Source of the DNA: Marinimicrobium agarilyticum DSM 16975
GTDB taxonomy: Bacteria; Pseudomonadota; Gammaproteobacteria; Pseudomonadales; Cellvibrionaceae
DNA length: 64,000 nt
Assembly (NCBI RefSeq): GCF_000423345.1
Contig: NZ_AUHU01000003.1
Coordinates: 248,001 to 312,000 of the forward strand
Direction of reading: 5' to 3'
Shown here piece after piece: positions 9,763 to 17,896 of this stretch. The translations under genes were made by a program, and so were the position numbers. Below the pieces are notes generated by a model. It had not been told where the DNA came from and ran no database searches. It saw only the letters and a list, made by a program, of their open reading frames with translations. Position 1 is the stretch's first letter. Each line of letters begins with the position of its first letter.

Positions 9763-10085
9763 TGCCTGCCTATATTATTGTCGACATCAAGGTCCACCAC
9801 CCCGAACCGTATCGTGACTACCTGAAAAAGATTACGCCGACCGTGGCGGAATGTGGCGGTCGCTACCTGGTGCGTGGCGCCGAGACCGAAGTGTTGCATG
9901 GCGACTGGCAACCCGCACGGATGGTGGTCATGGAATTTCCCGACTGGGAACGCGCTCACTACTGGGCGACCTGTGAGGAATACCAACCCATTCATCAACT
10001 GCGTCAGGCCAACGCCAGCGTCCGGATGATTCTGGTGGACGGCGCCGTGGAAACCGTTTTACCGTCGTTCAATTCCAGGGGGTAA
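9762..10085 (+). CDS. DUF1330 family protein
   Basis: 107 residues with the DUF1330 ferredoxin-like fold pattern (PAYIIVDIKVHHPEPYRDYLKK at the start, EFPDWERAHYW in the middle). The ATG overlaps the puuD stop in TGATG, so it is translated with the urate pathway. Family function is not established; related small dimeric alpha/beta-barrel proteins include monooxygenase-like and isomerase-like members. Location suggests a purine-linked role, but no specific reaction can be assigned. Confidence 0.82.
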   Translation: MPAYIIVDIKVHHPEPYRDYLKKITPTVAECGGRYLVRGAETEVLHGDWQPARMVVMEFPDWERAHYWATCEEYQPIHQLRQANASVRMILVDGAVETVLPSFNSRG

Positions 10086-10161
10086 ATGCCCAAAAAGTAC
10101 TTGCCATAACAGGAAAATTGGGAGCAGAATTCGCGCTCGCAAACCTGAGCCTTTACCATCC

Positions 10162-10971
10162 ATGCGTCTGATCAGTTTCGATGTCTTTCGCACCCTGGGT
10201 TTTCCTGAAACCCGGAACCTGAAGCCCGAGCATTTTTTGCGTCACCGTCCGGAGTTGACCGGCGCGGACTGGGTTCTTTTCCCCGAATACTGGCAACTGA
10301 ATGCGCTGGTCTACGGCATGGGTTGCCGTATCTTCCCCAGCGAAGCCAGCTACCGGATCGGTCATAACAAAATCGAAATGACCCGTGCCTTCCAGGCCGT
10401 GGCACCGGAGCACATTCCGCAGACCCATATCCTGGCCAATACCCCCGAGAACGCCGATCGGCTCTGGCAGGAAATGTCTACGCCGTTTGTGGCCAAACAG
10501 GCCAAGAGCAGCATGGGGGAAGGTGTCTGGTTGATCGAAGATCGGGAGCAGTGGCGCGAGTACCAGCAGCGAGTGGATACTCTGTATGTGCAGGAATGGC
10601 TGCCTATCGATCGGGACATTCGCGTGGTGGTGGTCGGGGACCAGGTATTGACCGCCTACTGGCGCCTGCAGTCCGGCTACAGCTTTCACAACAATGTCGC
10701 GCGCGGCGGCAGTGTGGATTACAGCCCGGTACCGGAAGCGGCCACTCGTCTGGCGTTGCGTGTCGCCCGCCAGCTCGGAGTGGACCACGCCGGCTTTGAT
10801 ATTGCCATGGTAGGCGATCACCCCTACCTGTTCGAATTCAACCGGCTGTTTGGTAATCAGGGTATTCCCGGCGGAGGTGAGCGTCTGCGTGAAGCCATTC
10901 TCGGTTACCTTGATCGGCGCAGCCGCTCCGGCGACGATCCCAGTCGCCCGCCCAGGTCGGTGGCGGCCTGA
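10162..10971 (+). CDS. RimK-like ATP-grasp protein of unknown substrate
   Basis: 269 residues. The ATP-grasp fold is indicated by FVAKQAKSSMGEGVWLI (nucleotide-binding Lys and Gly-rich loop), the hinge YVQEWLP, DIRVVVVGD and the metal-binding end FDIAMVGDHPYLFEFNRLFGNQG. The family ligates a carboxylate to an amine or thiol with ATP. The gene sits 76 bp after DUF1330 on the same strand and converges with the cupin gene. No purine-pathway ATP-grasp step is needed here, so its role is unknown. Arg/Pro-rich C-terminal tail looks unstructured. Confidence 0.8.
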   Translation: MRLISFDVFRTLGFPETRNLKPEHFLRHRPELTGADWVLFPEYWQLNALVYGMGCRIFPSEASYRIGHNKIEMTRAFQAVAPEHIPQTHILANTPENADRLWQEMSTPFVAKQAKSSMGEGVWLIEDREQWREYQQRVDTLYVQEWLPIDRDIRVVVVGDQVLTAYWRLQSGYSFHNNVARGGSVDYSPVPEAATRLALRVARQLGVDHAGFDIAMVGDHPYLFEFNRLFGNQGIPGGGERLREAILGYLDRRSRSGDDPSRPPRSVAA

Positions 10972-10976
10972 GCCGG

Positions 10977-11564
10977 TCAGTGTCGGGTGAGGGCCTCGAT
11001 CAGTGCGCCGTGCTGAGGGAACTGTTCGGTCAATCCGGCGCGCTCGCCCAGTGTCATATCGGCAAAATCAAACCCCGGTGACACTGCCTCGCTGATCAAT
11101 CCGTAGCCGTGGGCTCCCGGCAACAGACGGGAGGCTTTCCAGATACCGCCTGGCACCGTCAGCTGCAGACGTTGCCCCTCGCCGACGTCTGAACCCATGA
11201 CCACACGCTCCAACTCGCCGTCGGGATGAATCAGGAAATACTCGATCGGATCGCCCAGATGATAGTAATGAACAATGTCCGAACGGTTCAGGTGGAAGTG
11301 GCCTACCGGTGAGTTGTCAGTGAGCAAATAATGAATGGACGTCATTAAATACCGCTCGCCGTCGCGGGTCATGATCGGGTCGCGATCGTCGGCCTGAAAC
11401 GTGCGGCGGTAATAACCGCCCTCCACATGGCGCTCCAGGTCCAGAGCCCGGATGACGGTTTCGGCGCTGGGTGTGGCCATCGGTTTTTCTCCCCGCTCGG
11501 TGGGGCTTTGGCAGGCGGCAAGCGCCCATAGGCAAAGCCCGAGTATCAAACACCGGTAAACCAT
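10977..11564 (-). CDS. Cupin_5 (DUF985) family lipoprotein
   Basis: 195 residues. The N-terminus is a lipoprotein signal (MVYRCLILGLCLWALAAC, lipobox Cys18). A DUF985 cupin domain follows, with LERHVEGGYYRRTF, SIHYLLTD, GHFHLNRSDIVHYYHLGDP and the GGIWKASRLLPGAHGYGLISEAVSPGFDF C-terminal block. The start at 11564 has an AGGAG about 10 bases upstream and lies 4 bases after the puuE stop, so it is co-transcribed with allantoinase. Most family members are described as cytosolic, so lipidation is unusual. Substrate unknown; a role with ureides is only contextual. Confidence 0.82.
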   Translation of the reverse strand: MVYRCLILGLCLWALAACQSPTERGEKPMATPSAETVIRALDLERHVEGGYYRRTFQADDRDPIMTRDGERYLMTSIHYLLTDNSPVGHFHLNRSDIVHYYHLGDPIEYFLIHPDGELERVVMGSDVGEGQRLQLTVPGGIWKASRLLPGAHGYGLISEAVSPGFDFADMTLGERAGLTEQFPQHGALIEALTRH

Positions 11565-11568
11565 AGCA

Positions 11569-12492
11569 TCAATTCTCCTGTTCGGTGGCGGGATGGTGCT
11601 GGTGCCAATGGCGGGCGATATCCACCCGGCGGCAGCACCAGACGTCTTCGTGGCTGAGTGCGTAGCGGACAAAGCGCTCAAGCGCCTGAAATCGACCGGG
11701 CCGACCGACAATGCGGCAGTGCAGCCCGACGCTCATCATCTTGGGGGCCTCGGCGCCCTCGGCGTAAAGGGTATCGAAGCTGTCTTTGAGGTAGGTGTAG
11801 AACTGCTCGCCGCAGTTAAAGCCCTGAGGCGAGGCGAAGCGCATGTCGTTGTTATCCAGCGTGTAGGGAATGATCAGGTGCGGCGGCTTTTCTTGGGTGC
11901 AGTGCCAGTAAGGCAGATCGTCAGCGTAGGAGTCGGAGTCATACAGAAAGCCGCCGCGCTCCATGATCAGGGACCGGGTGTTCGGGCTGTCTCGCCCGGT
12001 GTACCAGCCCAGGGGCCGTTCGCCCGTGACTCGGGTATGGACGTCAATGGCTTTCTCGATCTGCGCCCGCTCCTGCTCGATCGGCATGAACTGGTGATCA
12101 ATCCATCGGTAGGCGTGGCTGGCGATCTCCCAGCCGGCGGATTGCATGGCTTCCACGGCGGCGGGGTTGCGCTCCAGGGCCATGGCCACCCCGTACACCG
12201 TCACCGGCACCTGCAACTCGCTGAACAGCCGGTGCAGCCGCCAGAAGCCGGCCCGGCTGCCGTACTCGTAAATGGACTCCATGCTCATATGGCGATCAGC
12301 GTAGGCCTTGGCCCCGATGATTTCGGACAGGAAAGTTTCTGAGGCATCGTCGCCGTGCAGCACACAGTTCTCTGCCCCTTCCTCGTAATTGATCACAAAC
12401 TGTAAGGCCAGTCGGGCACCGCCCGGCCAGTTGACCTTTGGGGGCCGACCGGCGTAACCGATCATGTCTCTGGGGTAATGGCTTTCCATCAT
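11569..12492 (-). CDS. puuE: Allantoinase PuuE (polysaccharide-deacetylase fold)
   Basis: 307 residues of the cofactor-independent allantoinase family, opening allantoin to allantoate. Family-typical stretches include YPRDMIGYAGRPP, FVINYEEGAENCVLHGD, YGSRAGFWRL, GWEIASHAYRWIDHQ, TGRDSPNTR and SDSYADDLPYW. Length is that of PuuE from pseudomonads. It is transcribed opposite to the xdh operon and is divergent from the adenosine deaminase gene across about 340 bp. The cupin lipoprotein gene follows it directly. Confidence 0.94.
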   Translation of the reverse strand: MMESHYPRDMIGYAGRPPKVNWPGGARLALQFVINYEEGAENCVLHGDDASETFLSEIIGAKAYADRHMSMESIYEYGSRAGFWRLHRLFSELQVPVTVYGVAMALERNPAAVEAMQSAGWEIASHAYRWIDHQFMPIEQERAQIEKAIDVHTRVTGERPLGWYTGRDSPNTRSLIMERGGFLYDSDSYADDLPYWHCTQEKPPHLIIPYTLDNNDMRFASPQGFNCGEQFYTYLKDSFDTLYAEGAEAPKMMSVGLHCRIVGRPGRFQALERFVRYALSHEDVWCCRRVDIARHWHQHHPATEQEN

Positions 12493-12831
12493 GGGCTCTC
12501 GGTTGGGCGAAGACAGCGTAAGGGAATCCGCTGATCAACATAGGCTATTCATATGTTGTTCAAAAACTGTGCCACCGGACAGGGTATCAATAGCGCCTTT
12601 ATAACGATCCGGGCGCTGTATTTCGGGGCACGCGGGGAGCGAGTGCACCAGCAAATAACAAATCCCGACCAATTGGACAGGTTATTGGCCGGCCGAGGGT
12701 CGCGCCAGTGGCGGTTTAGCGGGGCTGCCATAAACCTGGTACCACAATTGCTAGCCAGCAAGGTGAGTATTGACTCAAACGAACGCTGGCGTGTGTTTTG
12801 TGCGCCCCCCATTATTTGAACGGACGACTGA
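12493..12831. other. Divergent intergenic region between puuE and the adenosine deaminase gene
   Basis: No convincing gene. It must contain the promoters of both flanking units. A short palindromic stretch GACCAATTGGACA (12667-12679) resembles sequence in two other intergenic gaps of this locus and could be an operator; no clear -35/-10 pair was identified. Confidence 0.5.
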
Positions 12832-14283
12832 ATGAACACCACACCGCTATCCAAGACCCTGATCCTCGCCTGGTTGTCAGCGGCTTTCTGGCTGGTACTC
12901 GGCGCTGTACAGGCCAAAGCCGAGGACGATTGGTTTGAACGCTTCAAGGCCGAGGCGTCTGATCGGGAGCTGTACACCTTCCTGTACGCCATGCCCAAAG
13001 GTGGCGACCTGCACAACCATATGAGTGGTTCAGGGCTGCCCGAATGGTGGTATGAGCTGGCCCTGGAGCAGAAGGCCCATGGTTACGAGTTTTACACCAA
13101 GGTCAAAATCAACAACTGCAAACCCTATGGTCACAACGAGTTTGGCCGCCAACCCTACTTGCTGTTGTTTCACAATATTCTGGCATCGACCTACGACACC
13201 CTGCCCGAGTGCGAGCGCTCGGAATACAAGCGGCTGTCAGAGCTCAATGAGAAGGAGATTGAAGGCTGGAAGAACAGCCTGGTGCTCAATCACGATCACG
13301 AAGGACGGGATGAATTCTTCTCCACCCACTGGCAACGCTTTGACGAGCTGCTCAACAGCCCCTACCTGATGATGGAAATTCTCTATCGCAACATGGAGGC
13401 GTTCGGGCGTGAGGGGCTGATTTACCTGGAAACGATGATGGGCGCCAAAGGATTTACCGAGCCTGACGGCACGCCCATTCCCGCCGGTGAAGTCGTGGCC
13501 CTGTACAAGGAGCGGCTGAAGCAAAAGGACGCCCGCGATACCGGCGTCACCGTGCGCTTCCAGGAGTCGATTCTGCGCTTTGCGCCCAATGCCGAACAGC
13601 AACTGATCGACGCCTACGAGTTCGTTTCAGAGTACCGGGATCTTTACCTGGCGGTGAATATGGTTGGGCGTGAGGATAACGACAAAGGCTACCCCATGCG
13701 CTTCAAGGACACCCTGCGGGACCTGCGTCGCACCCACAGCAATGTTCGCCTGTCGGTCCACGCCGGTGAGTTGGATGAGCCAAACCGCCACATTCGGGAC
13801 ACTCTGATGTTGGGGGCCGATCGCATCGGTCACGGTATTCAATTGATCAACGACGAAGAGCTGCTGCGCGAATTGCGCCACGGCCCTTATCTGATCGAGA
13901 TCAACCTGATTTCCAACCTCTTGCTCGAATACGTCGACGACTACTCGGAGCACCCCTTCCCCGAGTATCTGCGTATCGGCATTCCGGTAGCGCTGTCCAC
14001 CGATGACCGAGGCATGTGGGACTCCAATATTACCGATGAATTTTTTGTCGCGGTTAAGGAATACAACCTTTCCTGGGAAGAACTCAAGCTGTTGAGCCGA
14101 AACTCCCTGACTCACGCCTTCGTCGAAGACGAGGTCAAGCGGCAACTGGTCGAAACCTTTGATGAGCGCATCGCGAACTTTGAGTCCCGTTTCAAGCGCC
14201 GCGGATTTTCGACGGTAAAGGATGCGGAACCGCTCAGCCATGGTTTTATCTGTAACCACTACCAACTGTGCGATTGGGAATAA
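12832..14283 (+). CDS. Exported adenosine deaminase family protein
   Basis: 483 residues with an N-terminal signal peptide (cleavage near AVQAKA-ED, residue 30). The adenosine deaminase fold shows the zinc pair in GGDLHNHMSGS (His61, His63), LSVHAGEL, DRIGHGIQL and VALSTDDRGMW. Length exceeds cytosolic Add (about 330-350) and is closer to the extracellular ADGF-type enzymes; an insertion carries Cys residues. It likely deaminates adenosine or a related nucleoside outside the cytoplasm. It is followed by a strong terminator and then the TonB receptor. Exact substrate (adenosine, deoxyadenosine, modified nucleoside) is not visible. Confidence 0.9.
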   Translation: MNTTPLSKTLILAWLSAAFWLVLGAVQAKAEDDWFERFKAEASDRELYTFLYAMPKGGDLHNHMSGSGLPEWWYELALEQKAHGYEFYTKVKINNCKPYGHNEFGRQPYLLLFHNILASTYDTLPECERSEYKRLSELNEKEIEGWKNSLVLNHDHEGRDEFFSTHWQRFDELLNSPYLMMEILYRNMEAFGREGLIYLETMMGAKGFTEPDGTPIPAGEVVALYKERLKQKDARDTGVTVRFQESILRFAPNAEQQLIDAYEFVSEYRDLYLAVNMVGREDNDKGYPMRFKDTLRDLRRTHSNVRLSVHAGELDEPNRHIRDTLMLGADRIGHGIQLINDEELLRELRHGPYLIEINLISNLLLEYVDDYSEHPFPEYLRIGIPVALSTDDRGMWDSNITDEFFVAVKEYNLSWEELKLLSRNSLTHAFVEDEVKRQLVETFDERIANFESRFKRRGFSTVKDAEPLSHGFICNHYQLCDWE

Positions 14284-14343
14284 GCCATTCTCTCCCCTTC
14301 GTGGAAGACCCTCTTCTCTCACCGATGCAGGTGACTCTCCCTT

Positions 14344-14378
14344 CACCGGCGGGCTTAGGCCCAGCCGGTGTTTTTTTT
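14344..14378 (+). terminator. Rho-independent terminator of the adenosine deaminase gene
   Basis: CACCGGC and GCCGGTG enclose an inner GGGC-TTAG-GCCC hairpin and are followed by eight T residues. This separates the deaminase transcript from the receptor gene. Confidence 0.9.
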
Positions 14379-14385
14379 GAAAAAG

Positions 14386-14417
14386 TCACCAATTGGTGCA
14401 CCTTGGTGCAGTGTGCA
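14386..14417. repeat. Phased TTGGTGCA repeats upstream of the TonB receptor gene
   Basis: CACCAATTGGTG is a perfect 12-bp palindrome (14387-14398). TTGGTGCA occurs at 14393-14400 and again at 14403-14410, ten bases apart, followed by a variant AGTGTGCA (14410-14417). One-helical-turn phasing suggests a protein-binding site controlling the receptor/TonB unit. The rest of the 14,284-14,640 gap is AT-rich leader without a gene. Confidence 0.45.
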
Positions 14418-14640
14418 TCAGCAGTGACCTCCACATTTCCCGTCGCACCGGCAGAAGACGGCCCGGCTCTCCCAAATAATCATTTGAATCAAATTTTAAT
14501 ATCCTTAACTAATTGATTTTAATGAGTTATTCCCGATAAAAACAAAATCGTAACCAAGTGGACAGGAAATGGCATGGCGCTTGCAATCTCTTCTGTAGCT
14601 GTTCAGGCAAACACAAAACAGACTTTGGAGTGCACGTACT

Positions 14641-17079
14641 ATGACCACGAACACCCGCTTTAAATACAAAGAGCTTGCGTTAGTCATCGGACTTGGCTGC
14701 GGTTTGGCGAGTGCCGGTGCTGTCGCTCAGGAGGAGGAAACGGAAGAAGATTCCGTGGATCTCGGCACCTACACTACTGAAGGTTCGGTGGAAGACACCA
14801 TGGGGTTGATGCCCACCGAGCCGGTCGAATCCGTATTCGGGTTTGGTAAAACCCTACTCGAAACACCGCGGGGTGTGACGTCCGTCAGTGCCTCTATGAT
14901 GGACAGCTTCAACATCACCGATATTGACGACCTGGTGTTGATTGCTCCCGGTTCATTCACCCAATCCTTCTTCGGCGTCGCAGGCTCTCTGGACGTGCGC
15001 GGGACGCCGGGTGAAGTCTACTTCCGCGGCGTCCGTCGCGTGAACAACCCCGGTAACTATCCAACGCCCATTGGTGCGTCTGACCGCATTGATGTGGTGC
15101 GCGGCCCGGCAAGTCCGATTTATGGCCCTTCCAAAATTGGGGGTTACCTCAACTTCGAGCCCAAGTCAGCGCGTGCGGAAACCGGCCAATACCTGACTGA
15201 GCCGACCGGCGAGCTGTCCATTACCCGTGGCAGTTGGGACAAGAACATACTGACGGCCGAAGTGGGTGGCCCGGCCAGCGTGGGCGACAAACCCATGGGC
15301 TATTACATCTATGCGGAAACGGAAAACTCCGGTAGCTACTACCAGAACAGCCACACCGACCAGAATATTCTCCAAGCCTCATTCAATATGGACATCAGTG
15401 CGAATACGCGTTTTGAATTCGGTGGCATGTACCACGAGTTTGATGGCAACCAGGTAGCCGGTTGGAACCGTCTGACCCAGGAGCTGATCGATAACGGCAC
15501 CTACATAACCGGTACCGCACAGTCGGTTGATCTTAATGGCGACGGCTATAACTCTCCAGACGAGTATGACGCCTGGAAAGAAACCTTTCAGAGTACCTCC
15601 AACAACTTCTTCGTGCCAGCCTCGGCGGCGACCGAGGCGGATCTGGACCCGGCCTGGGCGTTGGAAAATACCGGCACTACGACATTGGATGGCAGCCAGG
15701 TACTGGTAGCACCGGAAGACAAGCTGATCACCACCGTGGAAACCGTGTATTTTGATGTAATCCACAGCGTGAACGACAACTTCACCATTACCAACAAAAC
15801 GTTTTATGAGTCGCTGGAGAACATCAACGAGAACCTCTACGGCTTCTCGCAGAAGGTGGATACCTACGCCTTTGAAAACCAGACCATTTTCGCGTTCGAT
15901 GTTGCCCACTCCGACAGTATTCGGGGTAGCTACCAGATTTCCCCGAGCATTCGCTACACCGACTTTGAGCAGGCCGACGAATTCGACTATGAGTACTTTG
16001 ACCGGCGCGACCTGAGCCAGCCCATTGCTGGCGCTGACGACATGTTGTTGGCCACCGTGACTGATTCGGATTATTCCAACTATCTGGTTGGGGATCACCT
16101 CGATTATGGCCTCGCTTTCCTGGCCGACTACAGCTTGGGTGAAAGTCTGGACGTTCTGCTGGGCGCCCGTTACGACAGCGTCGAGTTCAATACTGACGTG
16201 GTCACCGAGAAGCTCCATGTGCCCCCCGCTGCGGATGCGGTCACCTCTGCCTCGGAAACTGACGACGGTGTCTCCTGGACGGCGAGTATCTCCTACGAGC
16301 TGCCCGGCGGCATTACGCCTTACGTTACGGTTTCCGAGCAGGCCACCATCATTATGGGGCAGGGTTCCGAAGTGGCGCCGGGCCTGATCGCCGATGGCAA
16401 CGCCCTGGCAGACTCCGAGCTGGAAGAGGTGGGTTTCAAAGCCAGCTTCCTGGATGATCGGTTGTACACCGCCGCCGCGTGGTTTACTCAAACCCGTACC
16501 AACTACAGCGCTCAGGATCTGGTGAGCAACAACACCACCGAGAGCGAAGGCTATGAGTTCGAGGCCCGCTTTCTGGTGACCGACTCCCTGACGCTGACCA
16601 CCGCGCTGACTCACGTAGAGGTGGTCAACCTGACTGCTTTGGAGAACGGAACGCAGTTCGGCTTCCAGGGGGCTGAGGATTTGACCGGCATTGATGATCC
16701 GTCGCTGTTCTACGGCTATGTCATGCAGGGGCTGACGCTGGTCGGCTCCGAAGATGATGCCAAGAAGACCGGTATCCCGGAAAACATGATCAGCGTCACC
16801 GGCTCCTATGAGTTTGCTGATGGCTACCGGTTTACTGCCAGTGCCGTGCACGCCGACTCGACCTTCACGGGCTTTTCGAAGGCGGTGGAGCTTCCCTCCT
16901 ACACCTTGTTCAACGCGGGCCTCAGTTACAGCAATGACAGTTGGAGCGTGAGCGCTCAGGTGAAGAACCTGACCGACGAGACCTACTTCCGCGCCAACTT
17001 CCCGGATCTGTTCGGGGGCACCATTGTGTTGCCGGAACTGCCGCGCCACTACTCCGTCAGCCTGGCTTACAAGTTCTAA
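14641..17079 (+). CDS. TonB-dependent outer membrane receptor
   Basis: 812 residues. A signal peptide ends near ASAGAVAQ-EEE (residue 30). An acidic linker is followed by the plug domain (about residues 60-190, with ETPRGVTSVSASMMDSFNI and the conserved DVVRGPASPIYGPSKIGGYLNFEPKSA). A 22-strand barrel ends with the C-terminal HYSVSLAYKF, terminal Phe as expected. Located between an exported adenosine deaminase and nucleoside-phosphorylase-fold proteins and directly before its own TonB unit, it is a candidate outer-membrane importer for a nucleoside, nucleotide or purine derivative. Siderophore transport is the main alternative; nothing siderophore-related is nearby. Confidence 0.92.
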   Translation: MTTNTRFKYKELALVIGLGCGLASAGAVAQEEETEEDSVDLGTYTTEGSVEDTMGLMPTEPVESVFGFGKTLLETPRGVTSVSASMMDSFNITDIDDLVLIAPGSFTQSFFGVAGSLDVRGTPGEVYFRGVRRVNNPGNYPTPIGASDRIDVVRGPASPIYGPSKIGGYLNFEPKSARAETGQYLTEPTGELSITRGSWDKNILTAEVGGPASVGDKPMGYYIYAETENSGSYYQNSHTDQNILQASFNMDISANTRFEFGGMYHEFDGNQVAGWNRLTQELIDNGTYITGTAQSVDLNGDGYNSPDEYDAWKETFQSTSNNFFVPASAATEADLDPAWALENTGTTTLDGSQVLVAPEDKLITTVETVYFDVIHSVNDNFTITNKTFYESLENINENLYGFSQKVDTYAFENQTIFAFDVAHSDSIRGSYQISPSIRYTDFEQADEFDYEYFDRRDLSQPIAGADDMLLATVTDSDYSNYLVGDHLDYGLAFLADYSLGESLDVLLGARYDSVEFNTDVVTEKLHVPPAADAVTSASETDDGVSWTASISYELPGGITPYVTVSEQATIIMGQGSEVAPGLIADGNALADSELEEVGFKASFLDDRLYTAAAWFTQTRTNYSAQDLVSNNTTESEGYEFEARFLVTDSLTLTTALTHVEVVNLTALENGTQFGFQGAEDLTGIDDPSLFYGYVMQGLTLVGSEDDAKKTGIPENMISVTGSYEFADGYRFTASAVHADSTFTGFSKAVELPSYTLFNAGLSYSNDSWSVSAQVKNLTDETYFRANFPDLFGGTIVLPELPRHYSVSLAYKF

Positions 17080-17096
17080 GGTATCTGAGTGTAAAA

Positions 17097-17117
17097 GGGG
17101 CCGGTACTGCCGGCCCC
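17097..17117. terminator. GC-rich hairpin between receptor and TonB unit
   Basis: GGGGCCGG, loop TACTG, CCGGCCCC: perfect 8-bp stem with no T-run. It may be a processing or mRNA-stability element or a partial attenuator that lets the receptor be made in excess of the downstream TonB machinery. Confidence 0.55.
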
Positions 17118-17137
17118 GTACTTGATAGAGGTTAATT

Positions 17138-17887
17138 ATGCGACTTCGTAACTCTCTGCTCCTGGCCGCTCTGTCGGTGTCGGCAATGCCCGCGCTGGCC
17201 GTTGATGACAGCATGGCTCGCCAGGAGCAAATGGACCGTGACGGCGCCGCCAGCCAGGAGCGGATCGATCAACTGGACGATCAGGCAAAGAGCGATTTCC
17301 AGGAATTTCGCATTGCCTCCCGACGCCTGGAGAGTCTGAAAATCTACAACCAGCAGATGGACAAGCTGATTCAGTCCCAGAATACGGAAATGGAAAGCAT
17401 CCGAAATCAGATTGACACCATCGATGATATTGAAACCGGAGCGCTGCCGCTGATGCTGGAGATGACCGAGATGCTCTCGGAAGTGGTGGCCTCGGATGTG
17501 CCCTTTTTGCAGAACGAGCGGGAAGAGCGTGTCGCGAACTTGAGTGAATTGATCGATCGCGCCGACGTCAGTGCCGGGGAAAAATATCGGCGCATTCTTG
17601 AAGCCTACCAGGTGGAAGTCGAATACGGCCGAACCATCGAAGCCTATCGGGGTGATCTGGTGATGGACGGGGAGCCGCGCAAGGTTGAGTTCTTGCGCAT
17701 CGGCCGCGTCGGACTTTACTACCAGACTATTGACGGCAACCGCGTCGGTCGCTGGAACAGCGACCGAGACAGCTGGGAAGCGCTGGATGCGGGTTATCGC
17801 ACCGCCATCCGCGATGGCCTTCGGGTCGCCCGCAAACAGGCGCCGCCTGAACTACTAACGCTTCCCATCAACGCGCCGGAGCAGTGA
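17138..17887 (+). CDS. DUF3450 periplasmic protein of a TonB2-type system
   Basis: 249 residues with a signal peptide (cleavage near AMPALA-VDD) and a long N-terminal coiled coil (about residues 30-120). A conserved C-terminal block YEVEYGRTIEAYRGDL-like and GRVGLYYQTIDG is typical of DUF3450. This family is found directly before the TtpC-ExbB-ExbD-TonB genes in vibrios, shewanellae and Cellvibrionales. Its exact job is unknown; it is presumed to sit in the periplasm and cooperate with TtpC. The ten-base gap to the next gene supports co-transcription. Confidence 0.88.
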   Translation: MRLRNSLLLAALSVSAMPALAVDDSMARQEQMDRDGAASQERIDQLDDQAKSDFQEFRIASRRLESLKIYNQQMDKLIQSQNTEMESIRNQIDTIDDIETGALPLMLEMTEMLSEVVASDVPFLQNEREERVANLSELIDRADVSAGEKYRRILEAYQVEVEYGRTIEAYRGDLVMDGEPRKVEFLRIGRVGLYYQTIDGNRVGRWNSDRDSWEALDAGYRTAIRDGLRVARKQAPPELLTLPINAPEQ

Positions 17888-17896
17888 GGAAACCGT

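Noticed and set aside
12549-13016. Frames on both strands in the puuE-adenosine deaminase gap
   Set aside because: No domain, no signal peptide, and poor ribosome binding sites; best explained as promoter DNA.
14641-17079. Assignment of the TonB receptor as a siderophore receptor
   Set aside because: No siderophore biosynthesis, ferric reductase or Fur-box-like sequence was seen nearby; the neighbours are purine genes. Not excluded, but less supported.
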